A stretch of 64,000 bases of DNA from CAZOLI01 sp964580675 (GTDB lineage Bacteria; Planctomycetota; MHYJ01; CAYXQY01): positions 16,387 through 80,386 of the forward strand of contig CAZOLI010000014.1 in the NCBI GenBank assembly GCA_964580675.1, given 5' to 3'. This document shows, piece after piece, positions 55,139 through 63,399 of the stretch; positions within the stretch are counted from its first letter, which is position 1, and the number at the start of each line of letters is the position of its first letter. The notes beneath the pieces were generated by a model. The model did not search any database. It saw nothing but the letters and a program-made list of their open reading frames with translations, and had not been told where the DNA came from. A program made the position numbers and the translations under genes.

Positions 55139-56473
55139 ATGAACGAAACACCAAAAGGGTTCATAATTGCTTCCCCCCGCTCCGGTTCCGGGAAAACCAC
55201 CATCACACTGGCATTGCTTTCCTGGCTGGACAGAAATGGCTACCGGGTTCAGCCATTTAAGGTCGGTCCGGATTACATTGATCCGGCCTACCACGAGGAA
55301 GTAACCGGTCAACCATCCATTAACCTGGATCCCTGGATAACCTCCGAATCCGGGGTGCGCCAGTCGTTCCGGCAATACACGGAGGACTGTGACGTTGCCG
55401 TGGTCGAAGGAATGATGGGGTTGTTCGATGGAAAAGGCGGAGATACGCAAACAGGCAGCACCGCGCACGTGGCCCGAATACTTGATCTGCCGGTTGTTCT
55501 GGTGATTGACGCCGGTGCGCTTTCCGGATCGGCGGGAGCCGTTGGACTCGGTTGTGAACGGTTCGATTCGGATTTGCAAATAGCCGGTGTCCTGCTGAAC
55601 CGGGTTGGGAGTGAATCTCACCTCAGTACCCTGATCGGTTCCCTGGGCAAAGCGGAACTGGACGTTTTTGGACACCTGCCCAAAGACTCAAACATTGAAG
55701 TTCCCGAACGTCAGCTCGGTCTTATTTCCGCACGGGAACATCCCCTTTCCCCTGATTTCCTGAAGACCCTTCGAGGTCACGTACAGGAATGTTTCGACAT
55801 GGATCGACTGCTGGACGCCGCTCCTGAACTGGATGCGCCGCTTCGTACCGAAACACCCGTGACAACCGATCCGGCTCAAATTGCCATTGCCCGGGACCGG
55901 GCGTTCTGTTTTTATTACGAAGAGAACCTCCGTCACCTCCGTGAAGCGGGGGCCTCACTGGTTTCGTTCAGTCCCCTCGACGACGAAACCCTTCCGGAGG
56001 ACATTCAGGGAATCTATTTCGGCGGGGGATTCCCGGAAGAGTTTTCCGAAGACCTGTCCGAAAACGCCGCCATGCGTTCTGAATTAAAAGCGTTTGACGG
56101 ACCGGTGCTGGGCGAATGCGGTGGTCTGATATTTCTCTGTGAAGAATTTGTGACCGAAGACGGAACCACCTTTCCAATGGCCGGTCGGATTCCCGGTTCG
56201 GTCGAGATGACGGAATCACTCTCCGGATTCGGATATCGTGAGGTAAAAACAGCGAAGGATACATTTCTGGGACCGGCAGGAACCATTCTCCGCGGACATG
56301 AATTTCATCATTCCCGCTGGACGGGCCGACCCGAACGAAACTGGGGGGTGTTCCAATCGGAACACGGGAACATGGGATACGGGGATGATCGCACCATCGC
56401 CTCCTACGTTCACCTTCATTTCGGCTCCCGGCCCGAGGTCGCACGGGCATTCGTCGAGTCCTGCCGAAAATAA
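55139..56473 (+). CDS. cbiA: Cobyrinate a,c-diamide synthase
   Basis: This 444-residue ATP- and glutamine-dependent enzyme amidates the a and c side chains of cobyrinate (hydrogenobyrinate if the aerobic pathway operates, then called cobB). The N-terminal dethiobiotin-synthetase-like domain has ASPRSGSGKTTIT (12-24) and FKVGPDYIDPAYH. The C-terminal glutaminase domain has the nucleophile Cys in GECGGLIFL and GHEFHHS. It ends with the usual ASYVHLHFGS. It follows cobS after 43 bp, so it is probably the last gene of the operon; a terminator-like hairpin follows at 56517. Confidence 0.93.
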   Translation: MNETPKGFIIASPRSGSGKTTITLALLSWLDRNGYRVQPFKVGPDYIDPAYHEEVTGQPSINLDPWITSESGVRQSFRQYTEDCDVAVVEGMMGLFDGKGGDTQTGSTAHVARILDLPVVLVIDAGALSGSAGAVGLGCERFDSDLQIAGVLLNRVGSESHLSTLIGSLGKAELDVFGHLPKDSNIEVPERQLGLISAREHPLSPDFLKTLRGHVQECFDMDRLLDAAPELDAPLRTETPVTTDPAQIAIARDRAFCFYYEENLRHLREAGASLVSFSPLDDETLPEDIQGIYFGGGFPEEFSEDLSENAAMRSELKAFDGPVLGECGGLIFLCEEFVTEDGTTFPMAGRIPGSVEMTESLSGFGYREVKTAKDTFLGPAGTILRGHEFHHSRWTGRPERNWGVFQSEHGNMGYGDDRTIASYVHLHFGSRPEVARAFVESCRK

Positions 56474-56516
56474 AGAACCACTCCACGTTCGGTTCTCCGG
56501 TCTCCTCTCCAAAACA

Positions 56517-56540
56517 CCCGGATCCCGGGAAGCTCTTTTT
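56517..56540 (+). terminator. Possible intrinsic terminator after cbiA
   Basis: CCCGG (56517-56521), loop ATC, and CCGGG (56525-56529) form a 5-bp stem, then AAGCTC and five T (56536-56540). The T-run is six bases away from the stem, so strength is uncertain. It sits between the cob operon and the riboswitch promoter. Confidence 0.4.
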
Positions 56541-56653
56541 ACATGGGGTCCCAATGGAAAGAGATGATCTCCTCCCCGGTAACATGACCCCCGTGTCCTT
56601 ACCTTCTTTTCTCCGATCTGCCCTCTTCCTGTTTGAGCACGTAAACCGGGGGC

Positions 56654-56682
56654 TTGATTGTGAAATCATGGATCTCTACGAT
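56654..56682 (+). promoter_or_regulatory. Promoter upstream of the cobalamin riboswitch
   Basis: TTGATT (56654-56659) and TACGAT (56677-56682) are 17 bp apart. A start near 56689 would place the whole riboswitch in the leader. Each box has one mismatch to consensus. Confidence 0.5.
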
Positions 56683-56744
56683 AGACGTCGTTTCGGGACA
56701 TTCGTTTTTTCATCCCTCCTGAACGAGAAGACCCCTCCGGAATA

Positions 56745-56910
56745 CCACCAACGGGGTTCTTCAGGGAAGAAGGTGGAATTCCTTCGCCGTCCCGCGACTG
56801 TAACCGTGACGAACACCGGATTATCCCACTGTTCGCACCCGATTAACCGAACGGGAAGGGCCGGTTAGTAGAATGATCGGAAGCCAGGAGACCTGTTCGG
56901 GAGGAACGTA
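56745..56910 (+). ncRNA. Adenosylcobalamin-type riboswitch
   Basis: The leader has the conserved blocks of cobalamin riboswitches in order: AGGGAAGAAGGTGGAATTCC (56763-56782), then GCCGTCCCGCGACTGT (56786-56801), a CCCACTGT block near 56825, and GAAGCCAGGAGACCTG (56880-56895), the B12 box. The 3' end is followed by a short hairpin (GAGG/CCTC at 56901-56914) and then the Shine-Dalgarno site, so control at translation initiation is likely: cobalamin would repress. It governs the CobN-like operon, not the upstream cobT operon. Exact 5' limits are approximate. Confidence 0.92.
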
Positions 56911-56937
56911 CCTCGTGGAAGGAAAAGGAGGCCATCT

Positions 56938-59900
56938 ATGCACAAACCACCTTTCCGGCGCATTTCATCGTCACTCCTCGTATCCCCCGTACTGATTTTC
57001 TTTTGCTTTTTCCTTCAGAATCCCCTCCAGAGCGAGGTTCTTCTGGGGATCGTATCCAGTCGATCGGCCCCGGAAGTGGCCGCTGGTGCGGAAGAGATAA
57101 TTAAAAATAGATCTAATGTCGAGGTCCGACTGCGTACCCCGGAGCAGCTCCGTGATCTGTCGGATCAGGAGATCGTCAACCTCTGGTCTGACGCGGACGC
57201 GATCTGTATCGGTGCGGTTTTCGGTCCCGTTGTCCCCCGACTCAACCGTCTTCTAACCGAGCAACCGCCGCCGGAGAACGTACCCATCGTCTGTGTGAGC
57301 TGTGACATGCGGCTGAATCGCACCTCCCGAATCAACGGGCAATTCGTTCTGAAAAACGTAAAACAGAAAACATACAAAAAAATAATCCGGAATCCCGGTC
57401 CGGAGGATGACCCCGAGTCATTTTTTCGGGATCTCTCCAGGCGGTATCCGGACAGGGCGGAATGGATCAAAGCTCGAGGGTACTGGCAGAGCCGTGGACA
57501 GGAAAACATGGTTCGTTTGATGCGATACCTATTTTACCTGTCGGGCACGGGTAAGAAGCCGGCCCCTCCCGCACCCAAACCTCCTATCCGTTATTATCGA
57601 TTCGGAAACATTGTCTCGCAAAATAGCCTCTCCCTGGAAAAAGACAGGCCGGTGGTCGCCATACTCGACCTGGACACCGGTGGCCGCACGGGCAATCGAC
57701 GGATTCATGATCGATTGCAGAAGAACCTGAGAAATCAGAATCTGACCCCCGTTTCCATATTTGCACGGTGGGGTGATTCCAGCATAAAAGCTCTTGAAAA
57801 GATTCCTTCCGCAATTGAACCCGGGGATCTGTCGGCCATTATAGCTCTCCAGGATTTCACCATCGGAGGAGGACACGGACAGGAAAAGGCCACGAAAAAA
57901 CTCAAATCTCTGGATGTCCCCGTTCTGAAAGCCATGAAATTAAACGACCAAACCGTTCGGGAGTGGCGATTGTCTCCGAAAGGAATTCCGTGGGACCAGC
58001 TCCATTACAAAGTGACGATGCCGGAAATGCAGGGCATGAGTCAACCCATCGTTATTGCGGCAAGTGGGAAACCGAAAATTCACGGAAAAACCGGAGTTCA
58101 GCTCGTAAAACCCCGTGTGATTTCGAAACAGGTTGACCGGCTAACACAACGGACGAAGAACTGGTCCCGGCTCCAGGAGAAAGAAAACCAGAACAAAAAA
58201 GTGGGCATCATCTATTACAACCACCCGCCGGGCCGGCACAACATCGGAGCGGACAACCTGAATGTCGAAGAATCACTTTTCCAGATTCTTAAACGGTTGA
58301 AGAAAGAAGGGTATCAAACCGGACCGTTACCCGAATCACCGGACGCCCTTTTGAACAAAATCCAGAAGCAGGGACTCAATCTGCCGGAGAACCAGAAAGC
58401 ACTAACGTCCATGACGTCAAAAGTACCAGGTCTGTCGACGGAGGAGTACAAAAAATGGTTCGCAACTCTTCCACGAATAGTGCGGGAGGAGGTTGTAAAT
58501 GGCCCCCCCGGATATCTCCATCACATGATCCGGAAAACCCTTAAAAGTAATGTTCCGAAATACGGTAAAAAAATTCTTGATCGGATGACGGGCGACCTGG
58601 AACACCTTTTGGAGCACGTGAACCAGGGTGACCACCAGAAGACGCTGAACCGGTTTCATCACCTGATGGATACCTACCGGGCTATTCTTGAGGGGGACAA
58701 ATCGTGGGAACAAGCGGAAAAAGCATATAAATCCTTTTTAAACTCCGAACAAACCGGACTTGGCGGCTGGGGTGCACCACCGGGAAAAAGCATGACGGTC
58801 AACGGCGAATTTCTGTTTCCCGGAGTGCGTTTTCAAAATGTGTTCATGGGCGTACAGCCCCCGAGAGGTTGGGAAATTGACGAAGAACTCCTCCATTCCA
58901 ATACCACATTTCCCCCAACTCATCAGTACCTGGCGTTTTATCACTGGCTCCGTTCCGAGTTCGAGGCGGATGTACTGGTCCACGTTGGACGCCACTCCAC
59001 GTACGAGTGGTTGCCCTGGAAAAAGAACGGACTCTCCGGTCGTGATTATCCGGTTATTGTTTCCGGCCAGCTGCCCGGGATTTATCCATATATCGTGGAC
59101 GGGGTTGGGGAAGGACTTACGGCCAAACGCCGGGGCCGTGCGGTGATCGTTGATCACCTGACCCCACCTCTGAAATCTACGCCGTTGTACAATCGCCTTC
59201 TTGAACTGCGACAGCTTGTGGAAACGTATGAATCATCACGGGCGGATCAAGAAGGAGCAGTTCGAGAAAAGGCGATCGAACGAATACGAAACAAAATTGC
59301 GTCCCTGAACATGAAGGAAGAACTGATAAATGAAATGAAAAAGGAGACGGGATCCGATGAAATCAACCTGAAGGAACTTCCCGACGACGAACTCGTTCAC
59401 CGTGTTGGGCATTACCTGACCGAATTGCAGGAGGATTTCATGCCGTCCGGTCTCCACACATTCGGGAAAAAATGGCCCCGGACGGACGTGGAGATGATGT
59501 TAAATTCGATGAGCGACGGGGAAGAATCACCGGATCCGTCCTGGCGGAAAAAACTTGTGGCATCCCCCAAAAATGAAATGAGTAAGTTCCTGAACGGGTT
59601 AAACGGGAAATTTGTTCCCCCCGGAAAAGGCAATGACCCGATTCGAACACCCGACGTTCTTCCCACGGGCCGAAATTTTCACTCGATCAACGGACGGATG
59701 ATGCCAACAAATGTTGCGTATGAACTTGCCGGCTCCCTGGTCAATTCGTCGGGAACCACGCACGCTGAGGACGAACAGGAAAAAAGGAAAGAATCCGGCG
59801 GAGCCGTCGTACTGTGGGCATCTGACACCGTACGGGACAACGGGGTCATGGTGGGATTTGGTCTTCAGCGAATGGGGATAAAACCCGTCTGGAACAGCCG

Positions 59901-61290
59901 CGGCATCGTGAAAGGGTTAAAGAGGACCTCCCCACCGGACGGCATCCGGCGGGACACTATATTCAACACGTCCGGGTTGTTCCGGGATATATATCCGAAC
60001 CTGATCCGGCTGGTGGATCGGGCCGCCCTTCTTGCTCTTGACGGATCCTCGGAAACCATTCGCAACAAATACCCGGCTCTTCGGCCGGCCCTTGACGCCG
60101 CGTTGTCCCGGCTTGGTAACGAATCCAACCACGGCAATGAATCACTGAAGAAAAATCGGGTGGCCCGGAGCTGGGTCCGGGACGTACGAAAGAACCTGAA
60201 AAAGGGAATGCCTCTGAAAAAAGCGGGAATAACCGCGAGCTATCGTGTCTTTGGACCGGCACCGGGAAGTTACGGAGCGAGTGTCAACAGACTTGTCGAA
60301 CGCTCCGGCGCCTGGAGTGACCGGCGTCAAATTGTTCGTACGTATCTGAATCGGATGGGGCATGCGTATGGCTCGGGAATCGAGGGAGCCGAGGCGGAAG
60401 ACGCCTTTCGGACCTCCCTCAAAAAAATTGATGAAACTTACCTCGGCCGGGCGTCCAACCTTTACGGCCTGATGGACAACAATGACGGATACGATTATCT
60501 CGGCGGAATGAGCATGGCGATTGAGGAACTTTCCGGTTCCACGCCGAAAAACCGTGTGGTAGATTACGCCCAACCGGAACACGCCTCCGTTGAGCCCCTC
60601 CAGGTTGCGCTGCACAAAGAACTCCGGAGCCGGTACCTCAACCCGAACTGGATCAAACCGCTGATGGATGAGGGATACTCCGGGGCCCGCACTATGGGAT
60701 CAAAATTCGTGGAGTTTCTCTGGGGATGGCAGGTAACAACTCCGCACCTGGTGGAGGACTGGGTGTGGGAGGACGTCCGGGGAATCTACCTGAAAGATCG
60801 GCTCAATCTGGGGCTGGACAAATTTCTGGAAAAGGAAAACAACGTTCACGTCAAAACCAATATGACGGCCATCATGCTCGTGGCCATTAAAAAAGGATTC
60901 TGGGACGCGGATGACCAAACCGTTCAATCGTTATCCCGCCGGTTTGCCCGTCTTGTATCGGAACACGGTTTGCCGGGAAGCGGACACACGAGTCCGGATC
61001 ACCCCGTGATGAACTGGATCGAACCCAAACTGCCGGAGGAGTTGAAAAAGAAGTTTGCGGAACGGGTGCAAACGGCCGGCGGCGAACATCAAACCAAGCG
61101 CGAAGACGGCCAATCCTCCCGGAAAAAGGTCACGGAGGTAAAACATACACCGAAGGAGAAAAAGAGAGCGGAACGAACAAAGACAGAGAGCACCGGACAG
61201 GTATCATGGTATAGGCGGTGGGGGATGATCGTTCTTGTTTTGCTTCTATTAACAGGTGGACTGATTCGTGGAATGCGAGGAGGTGCCTGA
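56938..61290 (+). CDS. Exported, membrane-anchored CobN/magnesium-chelatase-H-like protein
   Basis: This 1450-residue protein has the CobN fold. AAAGGAGG lies 6 nt before ATG 56938. CobN blocks seen are YYNHPPGRHNIGADNLN, NVFMGVQPPRGWEID, PPTHQYLAFYHWL, VGRHSTYEWLPWK (His686, Glu690; relatives have GKHGTLEWLPGK), AKRRGRAVIVDHLTPP and DYLGGMSMAIEELSG. Unlike cytoplasmic CobN it begins with a signal-like helix (SPVLIFFCFFLQNP) and ends with a basic linker and a single membrane helix (about 1425-1447, WGMIVLVLLLLTGGLI). It should therefore sit outside the cytoplasm, anchored at its C terminus. No CobS/CobT chelatase partners are present. Under a B12 riboswitch and beside ExbB/ExbD-like genes, it may capture corrinoids, tetrapyrroles or cobalt. 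Confidence 0.85.
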   Translation: MHKPPFRRISSSLLVSPVLIFFCFFLQNPLQSEVLLGIVSSRSAPEVAAGAEEIIKNRSNVEVRLRTPEQLRDLSDQEIVNLWSDADAICIGAVFGPVVPRLNRLLTEQPPPENVPIVCVSCDMRLNRTSRINGQFVLKNVKQKTYKKIIRNPGPEDDPESFFRDLSRRYPDRAEWIKARGYWQSRGQENMVRLMRYLFYLSGTGKKPAPPAPKPPIRYYRFGNIVSQNSLSLEKDRPVVAILDLDTGGRTGNRRIHDRLQKNLRNQNLTPVSIFARWGDSSIKALEKIPSAIEPGDLSAIIALQDFTIGGGHGQEKATKKLKSLDVPVLKAMKLNDQTVREWRLSPKGIPWDQLHYKVTMPEMQGMSQPIVIAASGKPKIHGKTGVQLVKPRVISKQVDRLTQRTKNWSRLQEKENQNKKVGIIYYNHPPGRHNIGADNLNVEESLFQILKRLKKEGYQTGPLPESPDALLNKIQKQGLNLPENQKALTSMTSKVPGLSTEEYKKWFATLPRIVREEVVNGPPGYLHHMIRKTLKSNVPKYGKKILDRMTGDLEHLLEHVNQGDHQKTLNRFHHLMDTYRAILEGDKSWEQAEKAYKSFLNSEQTGLGGWGAPPGKSMTVNGEFLFPGVRFQNVFMGVQPPRGWEIDEELLHSNTTFPPTHQYLAFYHWLRSEFEADVLVHVGRHSTYEWLPWKKNGLSGRDYPVIVSGQLPGIYPYIVDGVGEGLTAKRRGRAVIVDHLTPPLKSTPLYNRLLELRQLVETYESSRADQEGAVREKAIERIRNKIASLNMKEELINEMKKETGSDEINLKELPDDELVHRVGHYLTELQEDFMPSGLHTFGKKWPRTDVEMMLNSMSDGEESPDPSWRKKLVASPKNEMSKFLNGLNGKFVPPGKGNDPIRTPDVLPTGRNFHSINGRMMPTNVAYELAGSLVNSSGTTHAEDEQEKRKESGGAVVLWASDTVRDNGVMVGFGLQRMGIKPVWNSRGIVKGLKRTSPPDGIRRDTIFNTSGLFRDIYPNLIRLVDRAALLALDGSSETIRNKYPALRPALDAALSRLGNESNHGNESLKKNRVARSWVRDVRKNLKKGMPLKKAGITASYRVFGPAPGSYGASVNRLVERSGAWSDRRQIVRTYLNRMGHAYGSGIEGAEAEDAFRTSLKKIDETYLGRASNLYGLMDNNDGYDYLGGMSMAIEELSGSTPKNRVVDYAQPEHASVEPLQVALHKELRSRYLNPNWIKPLMDEGYSGARTMGSKFVEFLWGWQVTTPHLVEDWVWEDVRGIYLKDRLNLGLDKFLEKENNVHVKTNMTAIMLVAIKKGFWDADDQTVQSLSRRFARLVSEHGLPGSGHTSPDHPVMNWIEPKLPEELKKKFAERVQTAGGEHQTKREDGQSSRKKVTEVKHTPKEKKRAERTKTESTGQVSWYRRWGMIVLVLLLLTGGLIRGMRGGA

Positions 61291-61736
61291 TGTTCTCGGA
61301 TGGACTTTTTCAGTACATGCATCGGTTTGTCACATGGCTTGAGTGGCCCGTGGTGGCGGGGCTTATGGTTGTCATTGCTCTGGCAATCTGGGAAACGGGA
61401 TGTTCCATCGGGGAGTACGCTCGCGGCCTCGGCCTTCTGGAACGCCGGGACGACGTCAATGAGGTGGAGCAAACCGGACGATTGCGCATTGAGAGGGCGG
61501 ACCTGATTGCACGGGTCGGGCCCATGCTCGGTTTAATGGGAACCCTGATTCCGCTCGGTCCCGGCATCGCGGCTCTCAGTCAGGGCGACCTGCATACGCT
61601 TGCAGCCGCCGTTACCACCGCCTTCGACACCACCGTCATGGGACTTCTGGCGGGGGTGTTCGGTTTCGTGATCGGCCGGCTTCGTCGACGCTGGTACGAT
61701 CGGCTTCTGGAACGATTGGAAGGAGCGAGTTCGTAA
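61290..61736 (+). CDS. MotA/TolQ/ExbB-like proton channel protein
   Basis: The start is ATG 61290, overlapping the stop of the CobN-like gene by one base (TGATG), with AGGAGGTG 4 nt before it; a longer frame starting at 61218 is not needed. The 148-residue protein has an N-terminal helix (WPVVAGLMVVIALAIW) and the ExbB/TolQ signature GPMLGLMGTLIPLGPGIAAL (77-96), then TTAFDTTVMGLLAGVFGFVIG. It is shorter than typical ExbB (about 240) but keeps the two pore helices. It should form the stator channel that converts proton flow to motion or energises the CobN-like partner. It is tightly coupled to it. Confidence 0.88.
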   Translation: MFSDGLFQYMHRFVTWLEWPVVAGLMVVIALAIWETGCSIGEYARGLGLLERRDDVNEVEQTGRLRIERADLIARVGPMLGLMGTLIPLGPGIAALSQGDLHTLAAAVTTAFDTTVMGLLAGVFGFVIGRLRRRWYDRLLERLEGASS

Positions 61737-61772
61737 AACCACAACCTGTGCGAAAAGAAAAAGGAAATTGTA

Positions 61773-62120
61773 ATGGAAAAACAAAACTGGCGCAGGTCCC
61801 GGTTTGACGGAGACGAAATAGTACCGGTGGGTCCGCTGACGAATCTCGTGGACATGATGCTCGTCTTTGCCTGCGGATTGATCGCCGCGATTGTCGCCTC
61901 GAGTGGCGGGGTAAAACAGAACCTCTCCTCCCGGAACCAGCAATCCGGAGCACCCGAGCAAATTGAGGAACAAAAACAGATGAAGAACCTTCCGAAGGGA
62001 ATCCGGGAAAAAGGGAAGGGATACAAACCGGTCGGCGAGGTGTACCGGGATCCAGAAACGGGGAAGATGTACCTCGTCGAAGAACCGGACAACTCCGGCG
62101 ATGAATCGGAACAGGAATGA
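61773..62120 (+). CDS. DUF2149 protein, ExbD-like single-span membrane protein
   Basis: This 115-residue protein has a short cytoplasmic N terminus (FDGDEIVPVGPLTN), one membrane helix (LVDMMLVFACGLIAAIVAS, about 25-44) and a polar tail. Asp27 sits at the start of the helix just where ExbD, TolR and MotB carry their proton-binding Asp (usual motif TPLVDVMLVLL). This supports pairing with the upstream ExbB/MotA-like protein. DUF2149 genes have been noted beside cobN-type and MotA-type genes, chiefly in methanogens (from memory). It is 36 bp downstream of the channel gene, in the same operon. Confidence 0.82.
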   Translation: MEKQNWRRSRFDGDEIVPVGPLTNLVDMMLVFACGLIAAIVASSGGVKQNLSSRNQQSGAPEQIEEQKQMKNLPKGIREKGKGYKPVGEVYRDPETGKMYLVEEPDNSGDESEQE

Positions 62121-62262
62121 ATCTCCCATCCACACGATTCGGTCCAAAGGAAATTATTCGCACTTATTTACGGGTTGTTTCCCCCCTGCGCATTTTCCAT
62201 AATATTGTTAATTCACAAAACGAGTACAAGGCATCGATCACTGAATAATTCCTCTCTTCCTC

Positions 62263-63399
62263 ATGCCGTTAACGGACAATCCGAAAACTGTGGGAGTTAT
62301 CGGTGGTGGACAGTTGTGCCGGATGATGGCCGAAAGCGCATCGCCGCTCGGCGTCGAGATCGTGTTTCTTGATCCAGCGCCGAATGCCCCCGCGCGGCCC
62401 GTGAGCCGGGATCAGATCGTGGCCGAATTTGACGATCCCTCCGGACTGCGGGAATTGATAGATCGCACGGACTGCATCACGTACGACATCGAGCTGGCCG
62501 ATCCCGAGATGATCTCCTCCATTGATCCCAACGTTCCGGTTCATCCCGCTCCGGAAACACTGCACATGATCGAGGACAAACGGCGGCAGAAAAACAGATT
62601 GCAGAAACACGACATTCCCGTTCCCCGGTTCCGCTCCGTGGATTCCGTCGCGGACGTCCAGAGTGCCGGCGAAGAATTTGGTTACCCGCTCATGCTCAAA
62701 TCCCGAACCGGTGGATACGACGGACGGGGAAACCTCCGCGTGGACTCGGAAACCGGGATAGAAAACGCACTTGACGAACTGGAGGGATCATTGATGGCCG
62801 AGGAATTCATATCGTACGACCGGGAGCTCTCGGTCATCGGGGCCAAAAACTCGACGGAGACCACTGTGTACCCGGTCACCGAAACCGTTCACGAGGAACA
62901 GATTCTCCGCCATTCCGTCACCCCTGCCCGGACAACCGACGAAATCAAACAACAGGCCCGATCCGTTGCAAAATCGGTACTGGCCGTTATGGATGGACAT
63001 GGGGTATACGGTATTGAACTCTTCGAACGGGAGGGCGATATTCTGGTAAACGAAATTGCACCCCGACCACATAATTCCGGGCACTGGACCATCGAAGGAG
63101 CCACCACCTCCCAGTTCGAACAGCACATACGAGCCGTACTGGACCTGCCGCTGGGATCCACGAACCTCGAACATACCTCCGTCACCGTTAACATCCTGGG
63201 GGAAAAAGGCGAACGGCCCGTCCGCCTCGAAGGGGTCGGCCCTTTGCTTGAGGAAGATGGGGTACACCTGCACTGGTACGGGAAAGACACCGAATGGGCC
63301 CTCCGGAAATTGGGTCATTACACGGTCACCGGGACGGACCCGGACCAGGTCGAAGAACGAGCCCTGAACTTTTCAAATTTCCTGAGGTTTCAGCCATGA
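62263..63399 (+). CDS. purK: N5-carboxyaminoimidazole ribonucleotide synthase
   Basis: This 378-residue ATP-grasp enzyme carboxylates aminoimidazole ribonucleotide using bicarbonate and ATP in purine synthesis. It opens with GVIGGGQLCRMMAESASPLG and has SRTGGYDGRGN (ATP loop), the catalytic EIAPRPHNSGHWTIE (about 264-278) and the C-terminal VNILGEKG. It is ATP-grasp of the PurK length. It overlaps purE by 4 nt (ATGA), so the two are coupled. The gene starts at ATG 62263 without a recognisable Shine-Dalgarno site. Confidence 0.95.
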   Translation: MPLTDNPKTVGVIGGGQLCRMMAESASPLGVEIVFLDPAPNAPARPVSRDQIVAEFDDPSGLRELIDRTDCITYDIELADPEMISSIDPNVPVHPAPETLHMIEDKRRQKNRLQKHDIPVPRFRSVDSVADVQSAGEEFGYPLMLKSRTGGYDGRGNLRVDSETGIENALDELEGSLMAEEFISYDRELSVIGAKNSTETTVYPVTETVHEEQILRHSVTPARTTDEIKQQARSVAKSVLAVMDGHGVYGIELFEREGDILVNEIAPRPHNSGHWTIEGATTSQFEQHIRAVLDLPLGSTNLEHTSVTVNILGEKGERPVRLEGVGPLLEEDGVHLHWYGKDTEWALRKLGHYTVTGTDPDQVEERALNFSNFLRFQP

